A stretch of DNA of 64,000 nt from Oegoconia quadripuncta. Lineage: Eukaryota > Arthropoda > Insecta > Lepidoptera > Autostichidae. The stretch covers positions 19,220,618 through 19,284,617 of the forward strand of contig OX438759.1 in assembly GCA_949316235.1 (NCBI GenBank). The letters run 5' to 3'. Below are positions 1-11,195 of the stretch, piece by piece; the first letter of the stretch is position 1, and each line of letters opens with the position of its first letter. Both the position numbers and the translations under genes were made by a program. The notes beneath the pieces are model-generated. The model did not search any database. It saw only the letters and a program-made list of their open reading frames with translations, and had not been told where the DNA came from.

Positions 1-30
1 ACCCTAATCATTGCAAAATTGAGGGAAAGA

Positions 31-360
31 TTTTTTTATATGCACGACGGGTTCGTACTTGACCTCAATCACACCTGATGTTAAGTGAAGATGATGTCGA
101 AGGTGGAAGCGTACTGACCCGGAAACCCCAACCCATTTGGGGGATTGGCTATCTTATCTCTGACAACCGGAACACAACAATGGTATTAACATTGCTGGTA
201 GACGGCAGATTTAGATAAGATGGTGGTAGCTAGCCAGGCGGACATTTAAAATGCCCTACCACCAACCAAACCGAGTACTTAAATATGTACCCCGCTGGGG
301 ATCGAACCCGCGACCTCCGAATCGTAAACCCAATGTTGTTTACATTGAGCCACGGAGGCG
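31..360 (-). mobile_element. SINE-A, full length
   Basis: tRNA-derived SINE read on the minus strand. The head is at the high-coordinate end (CGCCTCCGTGGCTCAATG, an A-box-like TGGCTCAATG) followed by a B-box-like GGTTCGATCCC at about 300-310. The body ends in CATCAGGTGTGATTGAGGTC and a short A-tail (T-run at 31-37). The same layout recurs at 5211, 33126, 34912 and 53381, so the boundaries are set by comparison of copies. Confidence 0.85.
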
Positions 361-361
361 A

Positions 362-526
362 TTTACAAGGAAGATTGAAGGAAAGAGAGGAAGGGGAAGA
401 CCTAGGCGTAATTACTTTGACCAAGTGAAAGAAAAGGTGAATGTCGTGTCGCACCGAGAGGTTAAAACGAGGGCGGAAAGTAGAGAGACGTGGTCGTTAC
501 TCCACCGACAAGAGCATAGCTCTTAA
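362..526 (+). pseudogene. RTE-like LINE, C-terminal reverse transcriptase fragment
   Basis: The frame encodes about 55 residues including KIEGKRGRGRPRRNYFDQVK and ending in LHRQEHSS before a stop. GKR-GRPR followed by an ESRETW-type segment is the usual extreme C-terminus of RTE-clade LINE polyproteins. Homologous pieces lie at 32480, 32812 and 62923. It directly abuts the SINE-A head at 360. It is a 5'-truncated relic, not a gene. Confidence 0.7.
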
Positions 527-825
527 ATTGCTGAGAATCATTGCAAATAAATGTATTCTATTTAAAAAACTTGAAATTTCAAGAAAATATAGACTTTTCG
601 CGGCCAATGTAACAAAACTTCAACAAGATCCAACTAGATATACACAGCCTTTACAGTACCTACTTGCTTATCGCCGGCGGGTTGCTCGTGTAAAATTACT
701 TTTATCTCGGACTCTTGTCTTATATTAACTTGGCTTATGTGTCCTTTTGCTGGTCCCAGACCACGTCTCTGCCAAATTTCAATTGGTTTGAACGTTAAGT
801 CATAAAAAAGTAACAAATAGACAAG

Positions 826-1049
826 TGGTTGGTGGTAGGACATTTTAAATATCCGCCTGGCTAGCTACCACCATCTTATCTAAATCAGCCGCCAAGCATG
901 TTAATAGCATTGTTCTGTTCCGGTTGTCAGATATAAGATAGTCAGTCCCCCAAATGTGTTGGGATTTCCGGGTCACCTTCGACCTCATCTTCACTTAACA
1001 TCAGGTGTGATTGAGGTCAAGTACGAACCCGTCGTGCATAAAAAAAAAA
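826..1049 (+). mobile_element. SINE-A, 5'-truncated
   Basis: Begins inside the body at TGGTTGGTGGTAGGACA and runs through the shared 3' tail to an A-run at 1040-1049. The tRNA-like head is missing and a short piece near the GTACGCTTCC site is deleted. Confidence 0.8.
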
Positions 1050-2599
1050 GACTGACACACTTTCCTACTTACACACCACAGTTACACACCCTATTTCTTT
1101 GCTAGGTAACATTAGAGTCAGTAGGGCACCGTCTACCTTCAGTAGGCGCCGTGTCGAGTACCACTGTCGATCCTAGCTTATAGGAGTTAATGATATCAGT
1201 ATGGAGAATTTGCCCAATAGGCATTTAAATAAGCCACAAAAAAGACATTTGATGAAACTAAATCTTAAGTTTCAAGAATATTCTCAAAGTATCTAACAAA
1301 TGTAATTGGTTTGATATTAATTTCATTCGAATCAAATAGCACTGCTTTTTAAAGTTTAATTTTGCAAAATCCAGCTTTAATTTCAATTTACTTGAAATAC
1401 TAAGGTATCATTTTAAGTTAAGTCGTCCTCTAGACAGCCTCGGAATGTTCAAATAGATTAGTATCTATTCATAATGCAATAAACAGAAAAAAAACACGAA
1501 TATGAACAAAAACATGTATAAATCGTAGGCGTTGATGAATATAATTACGAATAACAATGTAGATTAGAATTTGACGAAATTAAACGTGTTAAAGTTGAGT
1601 TGTTGGGAATGTTGAACTTACTAATTAAAACTAGCCACAGAAAATGGTTAACTGGTCGGTTATTAAAATCCGGACAATTGTGAATCGGGAAATGAGTATA
1701 CTATCGCTGTTTTCATATCTCTATAAAAGTAAGTAATCGGCATCTTCTTAACTGTGGATTTAAATGATAATAAATAATTATTTCATAATAATTAATTATT
1801 TTATCATTATATTCTAATTATCATTGTTTCTATTATTATATAAATATTCATTTCGTAATTATATAAATACAATACAATTCAAAGATATAAAAAGAGATTT
1901 GAATATTTTAAGCCCTCTTTATTATCGCCCTAGGCCATTCACCTTGCATTTCCGAAACGTCAAGTCTGCCAAGCCCTTTAGTATTGCCTTCCGCGCCAAA
2001 TTAGGCTTAGGCTCTATTATAAAATATTACTTATACTATAAAAAGTTATATTTTTTAATAACTATCAATTATTAAAAATTCTCGTTCTCGTTTTGTTTTT
2101 CGATAGATTGCTTTGGAGGAGTGGGGTATTATTGTTTTATGCCCCTAGAGCTCAATATGCATATCACCGCCCTAAATTTGGGGTTAAGCAAATATACCTA
2201 AACCGAAAAAGAAGTTTGTCAAAGAGCTTCTTATTTTATAAAAACTATAAAAAATGCAAATGTGTTAATTTTACTTTAACCTACATTTTCAATATGTTCT
2301 TCATTTTTGGTAGAAAAGTCTAATATAAGTAATATTATTTTAGAGATTATATTTTTCTTAGTAAATTTATCTAGGCAATTAATTACATATATTGACATAT
2401 TGGGGACAGCTGGGGAAACCCTTTTCATGTTAATCTTTGCAAATGTACACTGTCCAGAGTTTACGTAATTTTTAATGCTTATTGGAAGACCTTATCCATT
2501 CATTCATTACAATATTTATTGTAAGTTTAAAAGTGTTCACCCGTGTGTTTATGATTTTATATTATTATTATTTACACAAACTGTAACATAACTATACAG
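1050..2599. other. AT-rich region without recognised genes
   Basis: I see no splice-bounded exon, recognisable protein segment or repeat shared with the rest of the window. Frames such as 1824-2075 are AT-driven and show no family resemblance. Probably intron or intergenic. Confidence 0.5.
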
Positions 2600-3076
2600 G
2601 GTGAAATTTAATTCGTGTAATTCCTCTTCATTGTGACGTCATTGGTTGAGTACGAACAACTTTCCACTAGGAACCATAGCTGAATTACAAACTTTGCTCA
2701 TGCAACAACAAAATGTTGCACGTTTTTCTTCAATTTGTAAGAACTTCTAGATTCACTATGTCAATGGCCAAGCTACTGGAGTACGGGAAGGGGTTTTGGC
2801 GGTCAGCCAGCGTAGCTGTTGGTCTGTCTTGGTTCATGAGTAGTCTTGCGGGTAAAGCTTTTCACACATTTATGCGAGCAATGAAGATACAACTGGTTAA
2901 TAGTTAGGTAAATACAACTTTAGTTCCTTCATAATGTTTTATAGTATTTATTTATTTAACACTTTATTGTATATAAGCATACACGTCAAACAAAACAAAA
3001 AAACAGGAGAATGTTGTTCGCGGTCAACTAAATTTTCAAATTACAGTTATGTAAAAATAACTAATTTCCAGTTAAT

Positions 3077-3190
3077 TAGGTTTATTTATTAATTTACATA
3101 GAACCAACAGCATTATTGCAAATTTTATACAGATAACTAATACCAAACTTATGCCAATTAAAGATTCTTATTTTGTTACTGACAATAGTT
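3077..3190 (-). repeat. Dispersed retroposon tail (repeat L), copy 1
   Basis: About 110 bp containing CAACAGCATTATTGCA and AACTTATGCCAATTA, similar to 46270-46385. The low-coordinate TTTATTTATT edge looks like a minus-strand A/T-rich retroposon tail. Confidence 0.5.
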
Positions 3191-3446
3191 ATCCTCATAA
3201 TTGAGTGGGGAACGTTTTAATTATATTACAATAACATTTCTCATTAATTATCAATTTATTCTATAATAATAATAAATTTGGTTCAATAACTTAATTAGGT
3301 ACATATATTTTATTAATTGAATCCAATATGTTACGGGGATAATCTTACACAATATTCATGTTAGTTTTAATTTGATAACACCAAACACATTTCAACATTC
3401 CATTTGTCCCACGACCAACCCTCAGGTTTCAGCAGAATACCAGTGT

Positions 3447-3465
3447 TTTGCCCGCCTCGGGCAAA
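3447..3465. other. Short perfect hairpin
   Basis: TTTGCCCG and CGGGCAAA are perfect complements around a CCT loop. No coding frame is attached. Likely part of an old retroposon 3' region. Confidence 0.45.
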
Positions 3466-3521
3466 TCCATACACTGAGCTTGCAGCCTTTTTGTATACTG
3501 CGGCACAGCACACAGGGAAAG

Positions 3522-3541
3522 TAACCTAACCTAACCTAACT
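3522..3541 (-). repeat. Short CCTAA run (telomere-type TTAGG on minus strand)
   Basis: Three successive CCTAA units. TTAGG is the common insect telomere repeat; a run this short may be chance or an interstitial remnant. Confidence 0.4.
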
Positions 3542-3775
3542 GTGATATACGTACTATTCTAAATAAATGTAGTACGTGTTTCTTTTTTCTCATATTCTCG
3601 TAATTGACACCTATTTGAACTCGTAAACAGTTGATGTAGTTAATTGTTGACAAAAATAATCTGTTTATCTAATGAACCATTGATATTATAAATTATTGAT
3701 ACAATAAATGGTTGACCTATTGGTTTGATATAATGAAAGTTGATCTAAGGAATGTTGATTTTAGGTACCAATTGA

Positions 3776-4024
3776 TTTGGTTGGTGGTAGGGCATTTTAA
3801 ATGTCCGCCTGGCTAGCTACCACCATCTTATCTAAGTCTGCCGCCAAGCAGCAATGTTAATAGCATTGTTGTGTTCCGGTTGTCAGAGATGAGATAGCCA
3901 GTCCCCCAAATGTGTTGGGGTTTCCGGGTCAGTACGCTTCCACCTTCGACCTCATCTTCACTTAACATCAGGTGTGATTGAGGTCAAGTACCAACCCGTT
4001 GGGCATAAAAAAAAAAAAAAAAAA
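3776..4024 (+). mobile_element. SINE-A, 5'-truncated
   Basis: Starts at TTTGGTTGGTGGTAGGGC and continues without large gaps to CATCAGGTGTGATTGAGGTC and a 16-base A-run ending at 4024. The tRNA head and B-box are absent. Confidence 0.85.
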
Positions 4025-4760
4025 ACCAATCCTAAACGGTTTGACCGACCATTTAGTGTTTTAGATGTTAGTGTCGTTAAATTCATCTTGATACCAGAAG
4101 TGTCATAAGATACATTTTATGATAAAAAAAACCCTACATGGTGACCGCAAAATACAAAATATACTGTCGGGTTCTTTGGATTTTAAATAATTAAATAGTT
4201 ATTTACATCGACGCCCGACAAAATTCAGATCTTAATTATACTCAATGTCATTGTAAACATTTCGACGCAGAAACAAAGATGATTGAATTTGAATTCGGTG
4301 GGTACTTAATAATATAGCTCCTTCAACTTTGGCACTTAACGAGACGTCAGCATCAATTAATTTCTAGTTTAACGCAACCCTTTTAAGATTTCATAGCCTT
4401 CCGAAATTTGATTGGAACAGACCTAAGATCTTTTATGTAGGCACACAAACTCGCCGAGTTGGGCATGAGGCGTCTGAACACGTAATAAGTCAAGCAGATT
4501 GCAATTAAGAGGTTCCGGGTTCTACTCCCTGTCAAAATTTAATTTGGAGCGCTGCGGAAGCTTCCCCGAATGATGCTACAATTAATTCGAAATTGAATTA
4601 TCTGGGTAATGTTGATTTACTTTCGTCAAGTCGGTTGAAATCAGTACATGCGACAAAGCCTGCGTAGGAATTGAGTGCTTTTGTTTATACGGTTTCCGTT
4701 TATATGCGGTCTGCAGGACTACCACAACCTTGTACCTACTTTGCAAAACATCGTGAATCT
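4025..4760. other. No recognised feature
   Basis: Unique-looking AT-rich sequence between a SINE-A tail and a LINE-a fragment. No exon, RNA gene or shared repeat was detected. Confidence 0.4.
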
Positions 4761-4761
4761 T

Positions 4762-5062
4762 AGTAACTCTCGCCGGAAATTAAAACTCCATCCATATCAC
4801 CTGGATGAGTGGAAGTCTACCACTGTACGTTTCTCAAGAATCTTCCTACCACGTACGACCACCCTGTGGAACGGACTTCCTGCAGCGGTATTCACGAACG
4901 AGTACGACATTGGAACCTTCAAGAAACGAGCCTACACCTTCCTCAAAGGCCGGCAACGCATCTGTGACCCTTTTGGTGTTGCGGGTGTCCATGGGCAGCG
5001 GTGATTGCTTTCCATCAGGTGACCCGCATGCTCGTTTGCCGCCCTCTCATATAAAAAAAATA
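4762..5062 (+). pseudogene. LINE-a, C-terminal reverse transcriptase fragment and 3' end
   Basis: One frame encodes about 80 residues ending at 5004, including [27 protein letters not shown] and a terminal [13 protein letters not shown]. The WNxLP-AVF-F-K-R pattern is typical of the C-terminus of Jockey/CR1-type LINE polyproteins. The noncoding end carries CCATCAGGTGACCCGCATGC and GCCGCCCTCTCATAT before an A-run. The 10.1-kb copy is longer and homologous. The fragment is 5'-truncated and dead. Confidence 0.75.
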
Positions 5063-5210
5063 ACTTTATAACAAGTTTTCATATTAACTACCATGACATT
5101 TCTTTGACTGAAAATGTACGACATAATCTACAAGATATGGGAGCGATGCGGTTGTTCCTAGTTTTTAATATAATTTACAGAACTGAAGAATATAACACTT
5201 ACAAGTTGTA

Positions 5211-5516
5211 ACCGCCTCCGTGGCTTAATGTAAACCACATAGGGTTTACGAATCGGAGGTCGTGGGTTCAATCCGGGGTACATGTTTAGTACTCGGTTTG
5301 GTTGGTGGTAGGACATTTTAAATGTCCGCCTGGTTAGCTACCACCGTCTTATCTAAGTCTGCCGCCGAACAGCAATGTTAAATAGCATTGTTGTGTTAGA
5401 TAAGATAGCCAGTTAATAAGATTGGGTTTCCGAGTCAGTCTGCTTCCGCCTTCGGTCTCATCTTCACTTAACATCAGGTGTGATTGACGTCAAGGGCTAA
5501 CGCGTTATGCATAAAA
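5211..5516 (+). mobile_element. SINE-A, full length
   Basis: Head CCGCCTCCGTGGCTTAATG, B-box-like GGGTTCAATCC, complete body and shared 3' tail. The tail is weakened (ATAAAATAATAG rather than a pure A-run), so this copy is fairly old. Confidence 0.85.
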
Positions 5517-5654
5517 TAATAGAAAAAATCGTATTTTTTCTACTTATAATCATAATCTGCAATTTTAAACGAAACACTATATAAACATAGTTACATACAA
5601 ACAAACATACATACGACCTAAGTTAAATAAAAGCTTCATTATCATGAAATAAAT

Positions 5655-5850
5655 CCGTAAATATCCCACTGCAGGGATATGGGCCATCCCTCGTAAATGA
5701 AGGAGTATGCTGGCCATAGTCCACCACGTTCGCCCAATGCGGTTTGGAGACTTCACATGCCTTTGAATTTGAATTTCTCAGGCATGCAGATTTCCTCACG
5801 ATGTTTTCCTTCACCGTTTTAAGAGCAGTCGGATAAATGCACATAAGTTA
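5655..5850 (-). mobile_element. SINE-D, 3' portion
   Basis: Minus-strand copy containing GCATGCCTGAGAAATTC, GCATGTGAAGTC, GGTGGACTATGGCC and CTGCAGTGGGAT. The same blocks appear at 50841 and 52667. The tRNA-like head is missing. Confidence 0.75.
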
Positions 5851-6224
5851 TTAAATTAAATTTAGCAACTCAATACAGTACCTATTATGGATACCTCTTC
5901 CATTTCCCATTATAAAATACCTAGTTTCCAACCGACTTATACATAGAGTCTAACTTAATACCCTCCGTGTATTCAGACCGACCCAAGTTTACGTCGCATT
6001 AAACCATGCGATCCCGAAGCGAGGTTTACGACTGCAGCACACCGCGCAAGCGTTATTGCACTGGGCGAAGCTTTTCAGTTGAAACTGCAGCTCTAATTGT
6101 GACACCAACGAACCAGGCTGACTTAATTTCCAATTTAAGATATACCGAATGAGTTTTTTAACGCACGGAAAAAAATTGAGCATATTATAAATTAATAAAT
6201 ATCTTTGGACATGCACACAATGCC
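5851..6224. other. No recognised feature
   Basis: Contains a 75-codon minus-strand frame (5989-6216) that matches no family I know and lacks splice sites. Otherwise unremarkable. Confidence 0.35.
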
Positions 6225-6270
6225 ATAGTTCGAAGCAACTATAGGCTTGTGGTTGTGGATACCAGATGGC
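6225..6270 (-). mobile_element. SINE-C fragment, 3' side
   Basis: Carries the minus-strand SINE-C block around AGGCTTGTGGTTGTGGATACC and CCAGATGG. The rest of the element resumes at 6507, so the copy was split by the material between. Confidence 0.55.
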
Positions 6271-6277
6271 CCTATAC

Positions 6278-6440
6278 TACCAAACTAAGCACTATGGATA
6301 TTAAATAACGGATAGTGATACATTTCCCGTCCAGTGGCGCACTCATTGAATAAATTGAGATTTCTTTTTAAATACAGTATAAATCAAAAAAAAATTTGCT
6401 AATTATAAATAATACCTAAATAGCTTTGATGGGGGTTAAT
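6278..6440 (-). repeat. Composite insert: SINE-B scrap plus repeat N, copy 1
   Basis: Opens with a SINE-B-like scrap (CCAAACTAAGCACTATGGAT), then a segment with CCGTCCAGTGGCGCACTC and ATTTCTTTTTAAATACAG that recurs at 47466-47625. It separates the two halves of a SINE-C. Confidence 0.5.
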
Positions 6441-6506
6441 TTCCAGAATTCACGATTATAAAAAAGTGTCCGTTTTAATGAATAATTTGAAATTCTCCAA
6501 ATTTAC

Positions 6507-6612
6507 GGTTTATATACTACATAAATACATTTTTTTTTTGTAAATAAATACTTATTATAAATGAAAACATCCATAACTCGGATACACATGTCCGTATTCA
6601 TTATACAAAACA
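6507..6612 (-). mobile_element. SINE-C fragment, middle part
   Basis: Matches the minus-strand SINE-C middle: CTACATAAATACATTTTTT, TAAATAAATACTTATTATA and TCCATAACTCGGATACAC. The tRNA-like head is lost. Confidence 0.65.
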
Positions 6613-6619
6613 TATCAAA

Positions 6620-7370
6620 TAAACAGACTATCGCGTTAATTAATTACTGGTATGAAGTAAAATTAGCATACCGCGGAGCGCCCAATGTGTACTCGCCTTT
6701 CACGTGCATGAAACGTTTCGTGGCAAAGGTGACATTTGAAATGATTTCAATTGTTCACTATTTTTGATTTAAATAGAGAATGCTACGACGGATCAACCTG
6801 GTATTAGACAGTTTCATCTCTTTTCTTTATTTTCTTTTTAACCCCTTAATGAGCCTCTTCCTGTTTCAACTGCACATAACAGTAGTTGCGACTCTATTTC
6901 CGTGCGACTCGTATAGAAAAATCCAGTTTAAAAGACCCCTGCCAGACTATCTGGTACCCTTCATCCCTCCTTATTCAGACCACTTAAGCAGGACAGGGTA
7001 GGTCAAAGTATATTGGTGTTTGGAAGTATTCTTCGAATGTCTCTTTAATGGCGCATAGTCTTAAATAAAATGAATGTCTTACTAGATAATGTAGTATGGG
7101 CAGTCTGACGTGGCACCTGAATAAAGGTTATTTAATTTTGAAGCAATACGGGTAAGAATGTAAGTTGCTTCCAACTGGTGGCTCTGGAAATCTATGGGGG
7201 GACGTCTGTGTTTAGAAGTAGACGTCATGGGTCTGATATGATGGTGATGAATAAGGGTGAATGAAAGCAATATGTACAAAAAAAACTTAAATTTTACTAA
7301 AGCAGATCGCTGCTTTGATACCTAGCAGAGACATGTTCAGTAATCGCATCAATTGGTGTCACGCCTTTTT
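6620..7370. other. No recognised feature
   Basis: Holds short frames (for example 6780-7001, hydrophobic at its N-terminal half) with no family resemblance and no neighbouring splice sites. No repeats shared with the window were noticed. Confidence 0.35.
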
Positions 7371-7371
7371 T

Positions 7372-7552
7372 TAAATGTCCATCTAGTTACCACCATCTTA
7401 TCTAAGTCTGCCGCCAAGCGGTAATGTTTTTAGCATTAATATGTACCTGTTGTTTGAGATAAGATAGCCAGTCTCCTAAATAAGTTGGGTGTTCCGTTTG
7501 AAGCGGACACCTACCTTTAGCGTCATCTTCGCGGTGTGGTTGAGGCCAAGTG
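7372..7552 (+). mobile_element. SINE-A, old diverged copy
   Basis: The body is recognisable from AAATGTCCATCTAGTTACC through GATAAGATAGCCAGTC to GTGTGGTTGAGGCCAAGTG, with many substitutions and no A-tail. The most decayed SINE-A in the window. Confidence 0.65.
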
Positions 7553-7974
7553 CACTTGGCCTTAGATTTATTAAAGAAAATGTGTCCTCCTATACACATG
7601 CATGCTATGGAATACACTGGACATGTGGAATAGTGTGACACTGCATATGATTGATGACCTTAGGTCTGTCTCCCCGTTATGCACCAAAAACGAGGCTAGT
7701 GAGGCCGATGAAACTTTTTGTTTCAATTGCACCGGCAAAGAGGAAGAGTAGGGCCAAAGTCATTTATTATCTCCTAGAGTTGAGATCTAAATCGGAATTA
7801 TCGGTAAATGCTACACCGATAAAGGCTTAACTTAATATTATAAAAAAAAACAGGATGTCTGCAAGTGCAAATTTGTAACGAAGGGTATTGAACCAAGCCA
7901 TTTATTCTGCAAATAAATAATTCATTTAATAATGAAATATTATTGTGCCTTTTGTAATTTAAAAACAAGTTTTT

Positions 7975-8125
7975 AAAACAGCAACCCCTCAAGTTCTTTG
8001 CTTTTTCTTCTCAGGGAAAAATTATCTTTTGAACAAGCAGTATATAAAAAATGTAAAATCTGACTATTTTAAGGGTAAATGTACCTACCAAATAAAGCAT
8101 GACTTTTTTTTGACTTTGACATTTC
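7975..8125 (+). mobile_element. LINE-k 3' end
   Basis: 3' noncoding end with CAGCAACCCCTCAAG, TTTTGAACAAGCAGTA and AATAAAGCATGAC, followed by TTTGACTTTGAC. Copies at 11924, 16960, 28357 and 49803 define the family. Confidence 0.75.
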
Positions 8126-9098
8126 TTCATTGCCAACGCATTGCACCCAATCTAGGCTCTTCAATAAAACGTCCCGAGAACATCACAAAAGTATCTCCAC
8201 GTGAGTTTCGTATTACGGCTTCGAATTATTATCACTTTATGGTAAATGGGAGTGAGGTGGGGTGGCGTGGTGATGATTGAAATACCTTGTTGAGTTTGTT
8301 ATAGGTATATATTATAAATATTAACTTTTAAGGTGCGATACAAGATGAGGTAAGCATTTTGTGGTTGAGGGAAAAATTGATATTTTTTCGTCGATCTGCT
8401 TCAATTTGCCACGATATAACGATATTTCTAGGTGAACGATACTCAACCTTCGGTCCGCTAAACTTTTCTACGCAGATTAACAGTAGTTTTTTATTGATAG
8501 CGCTCAAAACTTGCGCAACCTTGCTCCTGAAATGAAATGCGAAAAATGTCTACAGATCTCGGCTTACTACATACAGTAATTACGTGACAGATTTATCTAA
8601 ATTTATCAAAAGTTTACTTCAGTGTCAAAAATCACATTAATTTCCAAATAAATATTTCAAATGTTGCGTTTTATTATAGTTTATACGTACTTCGCAATGA
8701 TAAACTTTCGCAGTAACGTAGTACATCGCAGTAATGAACTTCGCAACTATGATTTACAGTCAGCAAATTACAAACGAAAAACACATGTAAATCCTTACAC
8801 TAAATATGAATAATAATCTTGAATATCTAATTTAACCGCCTGCCTTCAACATTACGTGATATAGAACAACGTAAGTCTCTAGACAATACGGGTATTCGGT
8901 CATAACCCACCATCTGGTACCAGCCCACAAGGGTGTGGGTAGGCGGACAGAGTAGTGTCCCATGTTACCCTCGGCTATGCAAATTGCCACAAAATGTTTC
9001 CTTTCACTAAAGTGTCAAGTACATATCGCGACTTAGGAAAAATAAAAGTGAAAATCTTTTACGCTCTGAAGAATTTCGAAAACGAAATAGATTTCTTA
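8126..9098. other. No recognised feature
   Basis: AT-rich. The 8955-9143 frame is not coding-like and runs into SINE-D scrap. No exon found. Confidence 0.35.
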
Positions 9099-9136
9099 CA
9101 ATTTGGGAGGTCCAGATTCGATCCGAAGGCAGGCCC
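9099..9136 (+). mobile_element. SINE-D head scrap
   Basis: Carries TTTGGGAGGTCCAGATTCGA, equivalent to the anticodon-arm/B-box part of the SINE-D head at 52300-52340. Confidence 0.5.
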
Positions 9137-9270
9137 AACGTAATTATATCTTTGAGTTGAAATAACATAATAAATATTTCGAACACTTACACCAATCATC
9201 TAAGCCCAACTTAAGCAAAGCTTGTACCTCCTATGGTATTAGAATTATTTTATTTACTCAAAACATATTG

Positions 9271-9374
9271 TTTTATGCACAATGTGTTGGTACTTGACCT
9301 CAATCACACCTGATGTTAAGTGAAGATGAGATTGTAGGTGGAAGCGTACTGACCCGGAAACCCCAACACATTTG
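9271..9374 (-). mobile_element. SINE-A, 3' part, interrupted by SINE-B
   Basis: Minus-strand SINE-A tail from the A-run to CCCCAACACATTTG. The matching head of the same orientation reappears at 9553-9580, beyond a SINE-B. About 200 bp of the expected SINE-A middle are missing. Confidence 0.8.
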
Positions 9375-9552
9375 TACTATGGATACTAGATAACGGATAA
9401 ACATACATAAATATTTATTTATAATAAACATCCATGACTCAGGAATAAATGTTCGTATTCATCATACAAACATTTACCCCTCGCGGGATTCGAACCCGCA
9501 ATCGTTGGTTTCGCTGACAGGGTCACTATCCACTAAACCAAAATAGCTCGTC
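9375..9552 (-). mobile_element. SINE-B, nested in SINE-A
   Basis: Minus-strand tRNA-headed SINE. B-box-like GGGATTCGAACCCGC sits at 9483-9497 and a modified head at 9520-9552. Its low-coordinate end has lost the usual distal block (TGATTGGTGTAAGTGTCC). Confidence 0.8.
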
Positions 9553-9580
9553 AATGGTGTTTACATTGAGCCACGGAGGC
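9553..9580 (-). mobile_element. SINE-A head, right half of interrupted copy
   Basis: GTTTACATTGAGCCACGGAG is the minus-strand SINE-A head and follows directly on the SINE-B end. Confidence 0.7.
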
Positions 9581-9684
9581 ATAGTATACAATGATGACAA
9601 GGGAAAGGTGAAAATTTTGACACAATTTCAATGGCATCCAAATATTTGTTTATGTAAGTACTGATAATTATTGTTCATAAGCAT

Positions 9685-9889
9685 CCCTGTCAGCGAAACC
9701 AACGGTTGCGGGTTCGAATCCCGCAACGGGTAAATGTTTGTATGATGAATACGAACATTTATTCCCGAGACATTGATGTTTAATAAATATTTATGTATGT
9801 TTATCCGTCATCTAGTATCCATAGTGCACGCTTTGCTTAGTTTGGGACTAGATGATTGGTGTAAGTGTCCGAAATATTTATTTATTTAA
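9685..9889 (+). mobile_element. SINE-B, 5'-truncated
   Basis: Starts at CCCTGTCAGCGAAACC, retains B-box GGTTCGAATCCCGC and ends with GGTGTAAGTGTCCGAAATA plus TTTA repeats. With the 9375 copy it forms an inverted pair about 130 bp apart. Confidence 0.85.
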
Positions 9890-10124
9890 TGGTGGTTGGT
9901 ACCAAGGTGTACCGGGATCGAGATTCGATCATGCTCATGCTCTTTTCGATCTATTTTAATTCTAAATATTCAACTATAACAATAACAATGCCAGGATCGA
10001 ACACTGCTTCTTAAAAGACATGAGCAATCTTAGTTTAAGGAGCAGGGCCCATTAATTGTGCTTGTGATTGTTGTGTATTTATTATATAACTCCTAATTTG
10101 TTAATTCGCTACTTGTAACTTAGC

Positions 10125-10711
10125 CTCAGTTTGAGTTTGAGTCAAATCCTCCAACTTTATAAGGCGCAAGTTCGGCCGCACGTGGAGTATTGTTCTCACC
10201 TATGGGCTGGGGCACCTCAGTACCAGCTTCTACCTTTTGACCGCGTTCAATGTCGCGCAGTCCGAATTGTCGGCCAAGAGAGTCTCACTGACCGACTGGA
10301 TCCCCTGGCGTTGCGAAGAGATGTCGCGTCCCTCTGCATTCTCTATCGCATATTTCATGGGGAGGGTTCTGAAGAACTGTTCGAGCTAATACCCGCTGCT
10401 CAATTTAACCGATACACTTCTCGCCGAAAATTTAATTTCCATCCACATCACCTGGATGAGTCTACCACTGTACGTTTCTCAAGAAACTTCTTACCATGTA
10501 CCTACAACCACCCTGTGGAACGGACTTCCGGCAGCGGTATTCCCGAACGAGTACGACATTGGAATCTTCAAAAAACGAGCCTACACCTTCCTCAAAGGCT
10601 GGCAACCCATCTGTGACCCTTTTGGTGTTGCGGGTGTCCATGGGCGGCGGTGATTGCTTTCCATCAGGTGACCCGCATGCTCGTTTGCCGCCCTCTCACA
10701 AAAAAAAAAAA
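10125..10711 (+). pseudogene. LINE-a, longer C-terminal reverse transcriptase fragment with frameshift
   Basis: The first frame (10131 to about 10494) encodes YKAQVRPHVEYCSHLWAGAP and VQCRAVRIVGQ, the thumb region found after the catalytic domain in Jockey/CR1-type LINEs. The reading then shifts to a second frame that supplies [12 protein letters not shown] to GVAGVHGRR, stopping at 10653. Compared with 4850-4870, this copy has four extra bases near 10492-10505, which explains the shift. The noncoding end has CATCAGGTGACCCGCATGC, GCCGCCCTCTCAC and an A-run. It is a dead 5'-truncated insertion. Confidence 0.85.
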
Positions 10712-10904
10712 CTTTTTTTTTTTACACTGTAAAATACATTGTCATGAAGCCATTTACATAACTTTGTTCTAAACAATTCTACATGTAACAACTACATGTG
10801 AGAGCAGGTGCCTACTTTGCTCAGCAACTGAGCTTATGCATTCAGCGGGGCAATAGCGCTAGCGTACTAGGTAATATGCCTCACGGAAGCGAGTTGGACC
10901 GCGT

Positions 10905-11055
10905 ATTTTTTCTATAAGATATAGGTATTTTTAATTGTGTTTTATAAATTTGTTGTTTTAACAACTTTATATTATTTGGTAAATTATTGTAAAGTCTGAC
11001 ACACATAGTTAAACATTTCTTATCAAATTGCATTGTCCTAGGAACTTCTCCAAAT
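10905..11055 (-). pseudogene. LINE reverse transcriptase C-terminal scrap
   Basis: Minus-strand frame with MCVRLYNNLPNNIKLLKQQI followed by YKTQLK. The LYNNLP-I pattern fits the end of CR1-like LINE polyproteins. No 3' tail is attached, and a SINE-B follows at 11061. Confidence 0.5.
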
Positions 11056-11060
11056 ACAAG

Positions 11061-11195
11061 TCTAGATAATGGATAAACAATAAACATCCATGGCTCAAGA
11101 ATAAATGTTCGTATTTATCTCATATTTACCCCTAGCGGGATTGGAACCCGCAACCGTTGTTCGCAGACAGGCTCACTAGCCACTACACCAATCAT
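11061..11195 (-). mobile_element. SINE-B, diverged
   Basis: Minus-strand SINE-B with AATAAATGTTCGTATTTATC, a mutated B-box (GGGATTGGAACCCGC) and a head ending near CACTACACCAATCA. Confidence 0.75.

Noticed and set aside
2713..2907. 64-codon plus-strand frame with a plausible protein composition
   Set aside because: No recognised family, no splice or promoter context, and too short to support alone.
6780..7001. 73-codon frame with a hydrophobic N-terminal segment
   Set aside because: The hydrophobic stretch follows from T-rich DNA. No other support.
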